Shown here piece by piece: positions 9,694 through 21,690 of a stretch of DNA of 64,000 bases (positions within the stretch are counted from its first letter, which is position 1; the number at the start of each line of letters is the position of its first letter). The translations under genes and the position numbers were made by a program. Origin of the DNA: Vandiemenella viatica (Eukaryota > Arthropoda > Insecta > Orthoptera > Morabidae); assembly GCA_031002005.1 (NCBI GenBank), contig JARYHS010006964.1, forward strand, positions 744,001 to 808,000, written 5' to 3'. The notes under the pieces were generated by a model. It ran no database searches. It was not told where the DNA came from and saw nothing but the letters and a program-made list of their open reading frames with translations.

Positions 9694-11606
9694 GTTTGTT
9701 ACGGCAAATATCTTGCTTATAATATGTCATGTTGGATGTGTAAACTCAGGGTTTCGATCTTTATGATCAGCCACACTGTAGCTTTAGCGACTATAGAGAC
9801 ATTTTTTTCTGGTAGCAGCTAGGGTGTTGAACTCTATAAAGGGAGTAAGTATTTGTGCGAACGCGTAGTTGGTTGTAACTTCGTTTCTGAAGATATCACT
9901 TGGAAGGTGCTGAGTTTTTTCGTTCTACTTTTCTGTTCGGCGTACAGTCGTGCGCAGGCTGTCGGCTGAAACATTAGGTATGGTCCATCAGGCAGAGGGG
10001 AGAGGCTGGCCAAGTTCATCAGAGGAGAGAAGGAATCACCGAGACACGGAAATCAGCGGTCTCCAAGTTCCAGAAAACAAGGCGGGCGGTAAAGACGGCC
10101 AGACTGGTACAGCGCGAGGAGTTCCACCCCGTACTGTCAGAGGGAATGAGATAATGAGCCAGGGGTACCGTAATAGACATTTCCACGTCGCCGAGCAGTA
10201 GAAATCAGCATAAACATCTACCACTGCGTCAAAACGAAGACAAATTAAGGTCGGCCATGTAGAATGGAGCTAAATTATCAGTTTAAAAGAAAAGAGGACT
10301 TCGCGAAGCGCCGATTCATGGCCTAAAAGGGCACCAAGAAGTATGAATGGAAGAATGGTTTATGTATGCGGTGTACCGTACTTTAAACTGGAACGGTAAA
10401 ACCGTAAGCAAAACGTAAAAGCTGTCATAAGATAGAGGTAGATATTTAAGTTGATGTAAGCGCAAGTAGAAGCGCAGTTTATTGTGTAAATGGAAAGCAG
10501 TTGTTAAGTAGGATCAGGATATGAGTTGTAGGTAGGTGCCATAGATTAGGCACCAGCGTGCATTACTGTGCTAAGCAGGCAGCCCGATTGACTGGAACAG
10601 CCATACCAGCCCAATATGGCGTCCACGTGGAGGGCTTGCTTGGTCACGGTGACGCTACTGGTTGCATTCTGGACAACCAACTTAAAAAGTTGCATCGTGA
10701 CCACCTCAGCTGAAGCACGTTGCCTCCTACCTGGACCGTGAGCAGACAACTACTGCGTGGCTGCCACCGCAACGAGCACACATCAGCAAGGCAGTGCATC
10801 CATGGGACGGATGCCATATTTTCTGGCTCAGGTACCAATGGTTTTGTGTGTGTGTGGGATTCTTCTTGGTGAGTTGCATTGAAACAGTGCGGTTCGGCTT
10901 GTAATACATGGCTGTTGCTGTTTGTACCGTCGTGACCCCTACAGCATGTCACGGGGGTAGGAGATGATATTGAGCTCTGATGCCTCCAGCCAGCTTTGAA
11001 ATGCGCTGCTACCGGACGAACAGAATACCCCAGTTGCCAACCTAGAGGACAAGAATACAGAGTGCAGGGACTTTCTCAATGGGTGTGACTTTCACCCACA
11101 CTTGCAGGTCTTTGTAGTTACTGTGGTTTAGACGACACTGGAGAACCACGGTTCCAGACAGAAGTGTGTTCAGTGCCTTCTTCGGAGATTTGAAGGCTTT
11201 TGACTGCAGAATCCGAAACATCATGTATCTCGCAAAGCGATTTTTCTCGCTTACAGGTATTGCCTGATGTACAAGTCGCCTTAGCTACAGTGCGTATTTG
11301 ACCATGGCTTCCTGTATGGGGCTGCTATATATGCTTTCTTTCTGACAATTTCAAATCGGGACTGTTTTGGCGACAGATTCAGGCAAGGGTGTTCGGTGAA
11401 CTAGCTAATTTGTGGCTGATAGTATGTTATACCAATCCTGTTCGCTTCTGTAACGTTACGTGCGTTATAAAACTAGAGATTCTACTGCGCAGTATGCATC
11501 CTGACGTAAGTAACGTGAAAGGCAATTACCAGTGGTATCAATTGCTATAAAACTTAGGCAACCCTCTAGTAATAAATAACCAGCACTGTATGACACAACA
11601 TAAATA
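9694..11606. other. Intronic stretch without recognisable gene
   Basis: I see no ORF above about 100 codons with a recognisable product. The part 10,540-11,230 is less AT-rich and has short minus-strand frames, one (11,042-11,224) with a Cys...Trp spacing that loosely suggests an Ig-like strand pair but without splice sites I would defend. It may be a decayed exon or an old repeat. Confidence 0.4.
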
Positions 11607-11617
11607 GTGTTTAGATT

Positions 11618-11840
11618 ACCGAGCGTGGCGGTGTAACGGATAGCGTTTTCACCTCGCATTCGGGAGGACGACGGTTCGAATCCCCGTCCAGGCATCCAGA
11701 TTTGGGTTTTCCATGGTTTCCCAAATCACTCCAGGCAAATGCCGGAATGCTTCCTTCAAAAGGCCATGGCCGAATTCCTTCCCATCCTTTCCAGTCTCTA
11801 AAGACCTCGCTGTTGAGAGATGTAAAGCAGTTAAAAAAAA
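11618..11840 (+). mobile_element. tRNA-derived SINE with target-site duplication
   Basis: A pol III type head is followed by a body and a short A tail: A-box-like GTGTAACGGATAGCG at about 11,631 and B box GGTTCGAATCC at about 11,672. The body ends gagatgtaaagcagtt plus eight A. The 11-bp direct repeat gtgtttagatt flanks it at 11,607-11,617 and 11,841-11,851, a hallmark of LINE-assisted insertion. The tail recurs in the 5'-truncated copy at 41,664. It is not a functional tRNA gene because the head runs straight into the SINE body. Confidence 0.85.
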
Positions 11841-11851
11841 GTGTTTAGATT

Positions 11852-12552
11852 GACCAAGGATAAAACAATAAAAGTTTTATGAAAAATTGTATTTTGTTCT
11901 TTGGGCGTGGATGCACTTGAATAATGATTGCTCTCAGAGAAAGAAAAGAAAGATTGGATTACCGTGGTAAAAGATTAAAATACAATGGAGATCGTGTGGT
12001 GCTACGAATATTAGTAATTGGTGAAAAAGAACCTCTCAAATGTAGTTTCTTGGAGGTGATTAACAAAAGGACAGCAATAAAATTTGAAGCTGTTGAAAAT
12101 AGAAATGACTAGATTATTTAGTTTAGTACAGGAAAGATTAAATTGATAAATAAATTTACAGTTTTGTGCCATGGTGACCGTGACAGGACTTGAATTTGTG
12201 TGTGCGCATTCTTTAGGTTTTGTTTTTATTTGTTTTTGTTAGTATTAAGAAAAAATAATTTTAAAAAAATTTTCTATATTTCCTACATGCATAAACTAAT
12301 CAGACATCGATTAAAACTAATAACGACACTATATATACATTTAATGGAGAAAACGGTTACTGTACTCAGAAACTACTTTACAACAACTGGTTCAAGCACT
12401 AGTTATGCAGAGAAATAAATTCGCTCGTTCACTAGTATTTGCTGATGATTTGCCCAATACTTGCGTATAAGACTTTAAGTTGTATTAGTTTGGTTCAGAA
12501 ACAGATACTGACTGCAAGGTGATGCGTACGAACCTGACTAGCGTGGACGTAC
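11852..12552. other. AT-rich intronic sequence
   Basis: The two + ORFs of 60-70 codons here are low complexity with no recognisable domain. Nothing else is seen before the donor site of the membrane-span exon. Confidence 0.4.
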
Positions 12553-12913
12553 CCACGTACTGCTGCTTGCGGCGCCACCGGCGGGCCAGCAGCACTGCGC
12601 CAACTACGGCCAGCGAGGTCGCCGCAGTGGCCACAACGCTACCAGCCACGGCCCGCTGCAGCGCCGAGCATGAGCCATAAGGTGGCGCCCGCGGCTTACT
12701 CTGTGGCACTGTGACAGCACGCACGTCTGAATCGCTCTCTTCAGTCACTCGAGACTTACTCTGTGGAGTATCCACGTCGTTACTCGGCGTGGCGTAACTA
12801 CTCCGTGACAACCTGGGACCGGTCACTTCTGAAACGATGTCTTCGTCGAGTGGAGGCGTTCCTTCTATTGCATGTGAGGTTGAATTCGGAGTGTGTAGAA
12901 GTTTCACGATTTC
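12553..12913 (-). CDS. Exon of LRR receptor: linker repeat, membrane span and stop-transfer
   Basis: The minus-strand acceptor (accttttacag) precedes GAAATCGTG at 12,913, and a donor (GTACGT) follows 12,553. The 361-bp exon enters in phase 0 and leaves in phase 1. The first ~75 residues are Ser/Thr/Pro/Asp-rich, with a unit beginning EVTGPRLSRSSYATPSND that resembles two units of the exon at 14,557-14,835. Then comes a hydrophobic segment of ~22 residues (about VAGSVVATAATSLAVVGAVL) followed by ARRWRRK, a classic membrane span with positive stop-transfer signal. It follows the LRR cap and first linker exon in order, so the protein is probably a type I surface receptor. The reading frame continues past the donor, so the splice site is a prediction. 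Confidence 0.6.
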
Positions 12914-14556
12914 CTGTAAAAGGTAATTTTTAACAACATTTTGTTGACTATTTTCTTATCAAATTAAATAAAATCAAACATATAAATTAAAAGAGGTGGA
13001 AACAAGGATCTTTTGATGAGTAAAAAATGGATAAGGAGAAAATTGAAGTATTGGCAAAATAGGGATCACAGAATTTATGGGCGACAAAAACACGTAAATA
13101 TTTTGTGAAAGCTTCTGCACCTCACAGGATTAATTTGTAAGGGAACCAAATAAGTCTCCGTAAAATTCAGTAATAATGGAGTGAATATAGCTCGCTGGTA
13201 GGCGGCCACAGCCAGTAGGTAACACGTCCAGGTATGTGCCGCATCAACAACCCGACACTTGGCCGCAGTGAGCTGCAAGCAACATATGATGTGAACGCAT
13301 ACTACCAACAATATCACATTGTGCCTCATTTGCGCAACTGGAGTCTAAATGCAAGATAGCGGAGGTGCAGCTAACATATTGCGTGGGATAGGAGTTACGT
13401 TTCGAGATTGTGAAACTATCAGTGTATAAATAACTGCAATAAACCGGATCTTATTTTGTAACTTCTGTTTCTTTATGTAAAACCTTTCTAATCCGTATCA
13501 GGCTATCATCACTCAATCTAAAGAACTTACGCAGCCTTTCAATTAAAATATATAACATCTTTAATAGACTATAGTTGTTCTAGCAGCTATTGTCCTCGCA
13601 ATTTGGCAATACTGTGACAAGAAGAAATATCAAGCAAACGATACTATCGGAAAGATTGGTGATCAACGCCAGATAGTCAATCGATCAATATCCACTCGGC
13701 CACCCAAAGCGGAACTTTGGCGTCATATGCGGGACTCAAACCCTGCACCACACACATAAACAGAGTTCCCTCACAAATTAGTGTACTGCGTCTACAAAAA
13801 ATGTATTGAAACAATATAATTGCCAAGCACCTTAGCATATTAACTAAGAGTTGACACTTTACTAACATATTATATAAAACTGCAAAATAAAAAAAATAAA
13901 ACTCATTTAAGATAATGGGATCCAAATAAATTTTTCGGATGGGAGGTGGTACTCTCCACCTGCCCGAAACTGGTACTGACCTGTTGAAATTTGTTTTAAC
14001 TGCTTCTTTATAATGTCCTTTTCGCGTTTTGCACTCTCCTTTTCGCAAAAGTGTTCACGAATTAAATAAGAAATGCCGAAATGTGATAGTGACGTTCAGC
14101 TATTAGATGCCGCTGGCGCTGCATGAGTAATGACAATTTTTTGAAATGATTTTTAAATCATTTGTTGTAATATTTTCTTGCCGTTTTAGCTTCACTCTGT
14201 TGTATAACATAGCACGAAATTAACACATAAAAAATATTTATACAAAACACAGTACAATGAGGCTCACAGTATTAGAATCGATATAAGCAATCAAAGAAAA
14301 TCGATTGCTTCCTTTGTTATCAAATGCTTCATTTCTGAGATGGATGCCACAGAACGAATTTCCCGTAAACTTTTTACTCTTTGTGCAACCGAGTTTCAAT
14401 TCAACCACAACTGCTATGACAAAACGTAGGTACCTGTTTAGGTTGATCTGTACCAATATTTTTGCAGTGCTCCTAACATTTCGCGGTTGCTGAGCGTCTC
14501 ATATTTCGGCATTCTTAATTTAATTCGTGGCGACTTTCCGAAAAAGGAGAATTTAC
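12914..14556. other. Intron between linker exons, with one signal-peptide-like ORF
   Basis: The part next to each linker exon is similar (tttcctgtaaaag.taattttt.aacaacattt against the same pattern at 14,832), consistent with exon duplication. At 13,075-13,329 on the minus strand an 84-codon frame begins MRHNVILLVVCVH and continues with a hydrophobic stretch to LTAAKC, a good signal-peptide shape with later cysteines. It could be a first exon of another receptor copy, or chance. Confidence 0.3.
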
Positions 14557-14835
14557 CCGTCGGGTCATTTCTGCCGTGGGTGGAGACTCACCCTGTTTCA
14601 CAGCCACGTCATCATTAGGTCCACCATAACTAAACTGTGACAGTATGTGATCGTTCACCTCTCTGGTGGATGGAGGCCAACTATGTTGCACAGCCTCTTC
14701 GTTACTTGGTCTATTGTAAGTACTCTGTGACAAGTTGCGATCGCTCACTTCTCGAGCACCCTCTTCCTTGGGTGAAGGCTTCTCTTTCTGTCCTGGTGGA
14801 GGTGCTCTCGCAGTGAGCATACCTTCTTTAGTTTC
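14557..14835 (-). CDS. Exon of LRR receptor: Ser/Pro-rich extracellular linker with internal repeats
   Basis: The exon is bounded by the acceptor tatcttttacag before GAAACTAAAG at 14,835 and the donor GTAAAT after 14,557. It is 279 bp, phase 0 in and out, encoding 93 residues. After a Pro/Lys-rich start it holds two ~30-residue units (starting EVSDRNLSQSTYNRPSNEE and EVNDHILSQFSYGGPNDD). A third unit of the same kind starts the next exon. It has no cysteines or hydrophobic core and is probably an extended, glycosylatable stalk between the LRR cap and the membrane. Phase 0 on both sides fits the LRR-cap exon (21,185-21,382) upstream and the membrane-span exon downstream. The exon could be skipped or duplicated without frame damage. 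Confidence 0.55.
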
Positions 14836-15589
14836 CTGTAAAAGATAATTTTAATAATAACATTAACAGTTTTGTTCTATTTTATAAACTCAAGTAATGA
14901 TATCAATTATCTACATTGTCCTTATAGTATTCAAACAACGATGCAGTATATCTTAAGCTAATGATAATCTTTATGTATTATTTACTTAGTCACAAAATAC
15001 GAAAGCAATGTTTGTGAGTATAACTCACGTGGTAACTTCTCATTGGTCAAGTATTACTATGGCTTCGTCTATAGCCAACTGGCACTTGCGATCAAGACTA
15101 TGGTACGGGACAAAGATGGATCTACAATGTTTTGTGGGTAATGCAGACGCAGAAACGAAGACAACAAGTAGAAGACGTATCTTATGCCCCGAAAAAATCA
15201 CACTCTTGACATTCTTTCAGCATCAAAATGGTTTTTCAAACATAATATGAATATTGTATAGTGGCATGTGAAATTAGTGTTGGAGACACGCAAAATGACG
15301 GCAATTTAACGTGACGCTTTTAGCCCCGGTGTCTCTTGAGCGTCTAATGGAACATGCAGAGAGTGGTCTAAACTGGGAAACATGTGACGTGTATTTGATG
15401 TCGTCATTTCTTCTCATAACCTGTAGGAGATATTTCGGAGGGAGATGCATACATACTTAACCCAAAACATGCTGTTTATTCTGGTAGGAGGTTTAGTACT
15501 TACGACACGTACTTTCAAATCAGAGCGTTGCAAGAAGGTCAAATGGCGAGAAATGATGACTGTTAGCAAATGATAGAACTGAATTATAA
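14836..15589. other. Intronic sequence, no gene seen
   Basis: It contains only short frames, including 15,008-15,250 (+), with no recognisable domain. Confidence 0.35.
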
Positions 15590-16130
15590 TTAATCCTGGA
15601 ACTTTGCCAAAATTGTGTCCTCACAATGAACTCGCAGAAAAGAAGCCTCAGTGGAAGTGGGGCACTAAATCCCATCAAACATTTGAAACTCTAATTTCTA
15701 GGTTGTGCAAAACAACAATTTTGGCATACCCACTTCCAGGAAATACATTAACTATCGATACCAATGCTAGTGAATTTGGGACTGAAATCTCGTCGAAAGA
15801 CGTTGAGATCAACATGGGCATCCTGAAATGAATTATTCTCTTGCGCGAAGAGAGTTGTTAGCACTGGTAAAAGTCATATATCTTTTCCATCAATTTCATT
15901 AGGAGCAGAAATGCAGAGTACATGGCTTTACCACTTTGATAAACCAGAATAAACAAATTCCATTGAAAGACTTCAAGAGTATGACATTCAACCCAAGCAT
16001 ACATTATGGAGTCAGGCTTTTATATCTGGTGCCCTCTCTCGAAGAAGTTTGAAAACACTAGCAAACACTGTCGGAAAGCGGTGAAACGAGAGGGCAACGA
16101 ATTATTACCTACCAAGAAGTTCCTAAGAAC
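15590..16130 (+). pseudogene. Decayed Ty3/gypsy RT-RNase H fragment
   Basis: The frame at 15,604-15,831 reads like the RT connection/RNase H boundary (KWGTKSHQTFETLISRL, TTILAYPLPGNTLTIDTNAS, EFGTEIS). In other frames the next ~250 bases continue with RNase H-like pieces (LARRELLALVK, then a remnant near 16,040 where ALSRR would be expected). Stops and frame changes are frequent. It is unrelated in detail to the element at 2.5 kb, so a separate, older insertion. Confidence 0.6.
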
Positions 16131-18689
16131 AATAATGCTATCCTGATTTAATAAAAGAAAATCAGTATATGCTTAGAAAAGCAGAGGTCAAAATATATCA
16201 GATCAAAGCTCTAACACAAAGTTTTTTCTGGACGCAAAGGAACGCTAATGTATTGGAATTTGTGTCCTTAAAAGGCGCAGAGAATGCATGGATGGTAAAA
16301 ATAACGTATTGAAATTATTATCCCCAGAAATACTAAGGAACTTGTCCTCTGTAATTTGTGTGAAAGAATTTCTGAGGGACGTCTGGATACAAATTTATTC
16401 CTTGAATAATCTGCATTCAAGGTTCTGGTGGGAGTAATATAGAAGGAAAGTGGAGTAGCAGACTCAGAGCTATAGGAGTCGACAAGAAAGACGAGATGTC
16501 GGCTCTAACAGTATATCGTTTATATTTCACTTATTAGTTAATACAATTAGAGTGAGAACACAATTATTTTAGAACTATGTAATTTAAAAATAAACACACA
16601 ATTACAATCACTAATTAAAAACCCACAGTTAATTCCTCGAGAGCTAATCCACAGAAAATTTCAAAACGCAGCTTGAATATGTAAGCCCCAAAAAAGTCTA
16701 TAAGGAAAAAGAAAATAGTTATCACACCAAAACACCGATTACATTTCAGTCTACCGTTCGAGCTGACAGTTCTCTTTTAAGTGTAGATAAAGGGTAAATT
16801 AGAGGTGTAACCAGTATGCGGTATTCACTAATTACACCCTGGCCATTACCGTTTCTGAAGAAAAACTTCAAGTCGCACTGTAGTCAAACAAAATACAGAA
16901 CCGCTTATTAAACATTGCTTGTTTATGACTCTATCACATGCGCACGCTGTCTCACAGGTTTCTCTTCTCAACACTCTCTGCAGGTTTTGGTCAAGCAGTT
17001 TCGTTTCACTGACTAGCGAAAACAACCACCTCCAAAAGATACTCTGCGTTTACTCCGTGGCGTGGGCCGGAGTTTAAAGTAATACATAAAACAAAAATTA
17101 TACCAACAATTTCAAACCGATCATGTTTGAAAATCCTTTCTTATTGGCTTCCACATTGACTCAAATTCAATAAGTATTACATTTGCGCAGGGTATCCAAA
17201 AGCTAAAGAAAACTCTCAGTAGTCACCTCAGACTATATTACAGGTCGATAACCCGTTGCTTCGCTGCACTGACTTAAAAATATATTTAAAAAACCAAGAA
17301 GATAATTGATGATCTCAATTAAAGAATAGTGGCTCTATACGGTGATCTGAACATAAAGGATAGGCCTATGGAAAGATACATAAAGAAGTAGATTTCGCGT
17401 CTTGATATTTCTACAGGTAGCAAAAGTATCTTTTTATAGAACCTACGAACTACAACCTAATCTAAGGATGAAAAGCAGCGACCCGCTCTGGAAGAGACAA
17501 CAGTCCAAGAGGGAACATTTTCTTTTGTTGGTGACGGTGTCAGGGACTGTGTTAGTTAATAAACAGTAAGTAGCCTTCACAGTTCAGGTAAACCACTAGA
17601 TTTATTCTTTCACTTTCAACATGAAACATAAAACATTCCCTCATCGGGGCACCAACCAACAAATATTCTGAAACTAGACTTCTTTTCCTGTAGACTGCAG
17701 AATGCGTGGAAGAGAATTATTCATTCTATTCTAACCGAAGTAATAACTTTCATGTCAAACGGGAACCAACAACGTTCAACTGTCTTCCACTTCATAGAAC
17801 ATAATTATCTTTGTACATAGAAACATTTACAACTCTCTCGTACCGTTTCTGTTGTTATGCTACACCCCTCTCGTCAGAAAAATGTGACGAAAGAGGCATG
17901 CTGAATTCGTCAATGGAAATAGCTAAAACTACTGCTAATATAAATATATGCAGCTTCTTTTTACAAAGAACAGATTAACCTAGCTGGCTGGTGTAACCCC
18001 CTGAAAATATACATATCACTTAAAGATACACTTTTATCATGAATATATGGACATGAACAACCAAATAACAATATGAATGAAACGGTGGAGGTATTCAACA
18101 GTCTTCCCCCAAGAGTAACGTTTCTCGCTCACACATGAAAGTAATATTGTAACTTTAATCAGTCCCTTAAAATTTAACACACAATACATTGAGATATTGC
18201 TACTTGGACCAAAATAAATTTGACACTTGTTCATTCTGCCGTAGTTATCGGCAACTGTTCGACAAAGCCAACAATACTGTTACACATAACACTGAACGTA
18301 CATCAACACTTGCAATCCTGTATGTAGATATCTACACTCAAAACTGGGGTATTTACATGGTATTTTAGTTTATTAGGTGCGTATAAATCGCCTTGGCGAT
18401 TGTGCAAAGGTATCCGCTCGCTTGAGTGAAAGACAAGTAGAATGATAAGACTGGAGATTTTCTCGGCGTTGTAAATGAATAAAATTTTCTCGAGTTTCTA
18501 TTTATTCAAGTAGAATGATTTTGGGCCTCATCTTTGGATCAGATTTTAGAGTGATACAAGGAGATAAATTTCTCTGTCGCGAAATATAATGTTCCTTCAC
18601 AGGGAAAATTAGTTAAAGCGCGTCCTCTTGTTCATTGTTTCGTTCGGAGTAGAGTGAATGTTTCAGGCGCTTCACGAACTACACCTTCG
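16131..18689. other. Intronic stretch of unclassified, probably repeat-derived DNA
   Basis: I see no convincing gene. Parts of 16,130-16,420 may continue the gypsy fragment upstream, and 17,500-18,300 has no ORF of note. Borders of individual repeats could not be placed. Confidence 0.3.
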
Positions 18690-19600
18690 GCATTTATTTC
18701 TAACACGAGACATGGTCTTCCTGTGCCGTATTGACCTGGCATCTCCCCATGAAACCACCTGTATTGCACCAGTTTCTTTTCCCATGTCTACCTACATATG
18801 AGTGGCATGGCTTGTAAGCTCTGGAGTACTCCCTTTCATGCTCAACTTCACTCCCACCAATGTGAGCCAATTGCTGCCTATCCTGAAATCCCGATTGCTC
18901 CCTAAAATTACATAAGGTTCCATTTCTATTTGCAAAATATCTTTGACTGATTTTTTTTTGTTGCTCCAAGCACTATTAATTGTCTTCCCCTTGACAGGCC
19001 ATCCAACTATCTTCTTTTCCTTGTCTATACCTAACATTGTTTTACATAAGATCGTTTCTTCCCACACTGAATCAACTTGTTCTTTCACTTTGCTCAAATC
19101 CAAACCCACTCTCGCTGCTGTATCTTCATCCTTCCTCACGTCCTGAGCCAAATGGCATGTCTTTTCTTCTAAATCTGGCTGGTACTGGTAACATTGAGAC
19201 GAAACTTTCACCGTCTGTAGGGTGCAAAGTTCCTGAAAATTCCCTAAATCTTCCCTAATCTGAACCAACTGAGATGCATTACTGACTATCTTTTCATTTA
19301 GATCCGACAGTTTATTCTCGACCTTTGCAAATCTATACTCAAATGACAAATTTAGTGAGTCTACTAATTTGCTATTTTCAGTCTTAAATTCTGCCTTAAG
19401 GGCAGAGTGACTTTCTCCTGTTTTAGCTTGAAGGGCACGATTGTCTTCCTTTAGTGAGTGAATGCCAGCCTGAAGGGCAGAGAAACATTCTTCTAATTTA
19501 GTATGAAGCTTAAGGTAGTCCTTTTTTGCGAGTGAATGAGATTGAACAAATCACTCATACATATATCACCACCTTTCGAGACACCTTCCATTATCAGACA
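18690..19600 (-). pseudogene. Decayed Gag-like coiled-coil frame, probably of an LTR element
   Basis: On the minus strand a 185-codon frame (18,792-19,349) is heptad-like (VENKLSDLNEKIV, LVQIREDLGNF, VKEQVDSVWEE). Upstream in another frame, 19,345-19,600 adds further coiled-coil sequence with two similar units (CFSALQAGIHSLKED and SHSALKAEFKTENSK) and a possible start near 19,590. A frame at 18,700-18,969 overlaps its end. No zinc knuckle, protease or LTR is attached, so Gag-like is an inference from the coiled-coil style, which resembles the N-terminal half of the gag at 3.7 kb. Confidence 0.4.
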
Positions 19601-20009
19601 CTCCGAAGAAAAAACAGTTAAGAAAAAATATTTCGGCTCAAATACGCAAAGACTTGAAAGTAAACAAGTGAGAGATACTGACTAAACAAACTACTGCACA
19701 TGCAGAAGTTCAAAACTACTCAAAAGCAAATCGTTCACTTTACTAACTGTCAAAGGATTTCTTGTCTGTTCTGACAAGAAGTATTTTTCTGTCATCACCG
19801 ATGACAGAAAGTGTAAAAAATTAGCTTTTGTTAAAGAAATTTCAAAGGAATTTAAAAGGGATTATTTAGGAATAATTGTTATTAAATTGCTAGGGTAATA
19901 CATGGGTTATAATTCCTATTTTTTCGATGTATTCACCCGGCTGCTTGTCGAAACACGTCGCTGTTCGTCAGCTGTTGTTCCTTGCAGTGTGTATCCTTCA
20001 CTGGATACT

Positions 20010-20662
20010 TGCTTCACCACGCATTGAAGCGAAGCAGGGCGGAGGAGGAGTGAGGAGGGCATGGCCGGAGTGGAGGGGGCATGGCCGCTTCCATACAGAC
20101 ACGGGGAATATGTTCAAAAACCTCAAGGGGACTCTAGGATAAACGTGAAGCTGATATCTGGTGATGGATTATTATGTAACTCGATATGACAAATAAAAAA
20201 TGAAGAATAAATTTTTTTGATATTCTGCTTAGTTTTCGAGATATTCTGTCCCAAATGTGAAATGGTTTTGGTTGAAATTCAGAAGAAAAAATTGGTTAAA
20301 GTCAAATTTGATGATGGATTCTTATTTAAAAAGACGAGACAAATGAAAAATAAAGAATAAAATTTTTCGATATCTCACCTAGTTCTAGAGATATACTGTA
20401 TCAAAAGTGAGGTTTCTTGAGTTGAAATGGAGAAGAAAAATTTCGCAAAAGTCAAATTTAATGATCGATTCTTATGTAACACGACGAGACAAATCGAAAA
20501 TAAAGAATAAAATTTTTCGATATCTTGCTTAGTTTTCGGGATATACTGGGAACATCGCAATGTTTGGAAGCGCAATACCGCTGCTGCCGCCATGCGGGAG
20601 AGTTTAGAGCCTGCTTCACCGATTTAACGTCACTTCTCCTCCATATATTTCCTTCCTCCATG
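20010..20662 (+). mobile_element. Copy 1 of a terminal-inverted-repeat family with 150-bp internal periodicity (5'-truncated)
   Basis: From cttcaccacgcattgaag at about 20,010 the sequence matches the copy at 29,199-30,241. The block gat.atggatt.ttatgtaa recurs at about 20,163, 20,313 and 20,463, a period of 150 bp. The right end carries the terminal block ctcctccatatatttccttc ending at 20,662. The matching left end is missing. There is no coding content. Confidence 0.7.
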
Positions 20663-21184
20663 TACCGTTTATGTTGTCATGCTACAACTGGTATGAATTA
20701 CCAATGGAAGTGATAAATAATTTACCAGAAACTCTGAAAGAGTACACATTTAAAATTGTACAGAGCAAAAGTAGGTGGGTACAAGAGTGGGGAAAATGTG
20801 TGTCTATGTAAATTGTCACCTGAGAGTCCATTACATCGAAATTAAATAAAAAATTTAATTATGGAACTTGAAATATAAATGTTTTTATGGACAAAATTAA
20901 ACTTGGTTGGCGGAAATTAAAAAATGGTAAAATACAGGTCAGAAGGATTTGTGCGCCATAAACACTGAAGCATGCTGGGAAAGCTTTCATACTTCACAAC
21001 GTAGTTGATAGTTTAATTAATGTACGGAGGCTACGTAATTAAGTGTATTGTTAAATATAAATCTTAAGCTGCTTAGCATAATGACTGAGTTTTGACAAAT
21101 CATCACTTACATATTGCATCGAGTTGCAGAAAGTAAAAAAAAGTTAAATAATGCAGTAGGCACCTAATAAGTAATGTGTTGTAC
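20663..21184. other. AT-rich intronic sequence
   Basis: Nothing recognisable lies between the repeat copy and the donor site of the LRR-cap exon. Confidence 0.4.
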
Positions 21185-21382
21185 CTGTGTCGGCGGTGGG
21201 CAGTAGCCAGTCATGCGCGACAACAGGACGGACTGCCCCGCCGCGTCCTCGCAGTCGACCATAATGAAAATGGTGATGCCCTTCTTGTCGCAGTACTCTC
21301 GCAGTCTCTGCAGAGGACAGCCGCAGCGCAGTGGGTTTTCGTGCAGCCTCAATGACGTCAGACGATCCAGTCTCGAGAAGTG
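21185..21382 (-). CDS. Exon of LRR receptor: last LRR and C-terminal cap (LRRCT)
   Basis: The acceptor tatctaacag precedes CACTTCTCG at 21,382 and the donor GTACAA follows CAG at 21,185. The exon is 198 bp, 66 residues, phase 0 both ends. It starts by finishing a leucine-rich repeat (HFSRLDRLTSLRLHENPL) and passes into a cysteine cap: RCGCPLQRLREYC, then DCEDAAGQS and GYCPPP. The NPLxCxCxLxxL signature is typical of LRRCT domains, which close the hydrophobic end of extracellular LRR solenoids. The upstream exon ends ITTLTVR, which joins in frame to complete a 24-residue repeat. Identity of the receptor is not recognised; chaoptin-, Toll- or kekkon-like LRR proteins share these modules. Confidence 0.82.
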
Positions 21383-21690
21383 CTGTTAGATATACAACAG
21401 TTAATAGTTATGGCGACAACTATTGCGAGGAACTTTCTATGAATGTTCCCTCTCATTAAAGAAGTTTAAGCATAAAATCAGTTGTCTTCAACTGTAATAG
21501 TTCGACCACAATGTGCATGAACATGTTGAGCAGAATATCAGTTTCTAAAAAATATGTAGGTTGTATGACAAAGAAACTGGCTTTCTTGTATAGTACCATC
21601 AAAGAGCTCATACTGATGTAGCTCTTATCACTCACGGCGCCATATTGCCATATATATCTAACACTTTGTCAGATGCCTGACGTCACTCAC

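Noticed and set aside
11042..11224. Ig-domain exon on the minus strand
   Set aside because: Only a loose Cys-x-Trp pattern; no good splice sites and wrong place for an ectodomain exon of the receptor.
11626..11692. Possible tRNA gene (A and B boxes)
   Set aside because: The head passes into a SINE body with A tail and target duplications, and no acceptor stem was found.
13660..13800. tRNA-like boxes on the minus strand
   Set aside because: A- and B-box-like strings are in the wrong order for a tRNA or SINE head.
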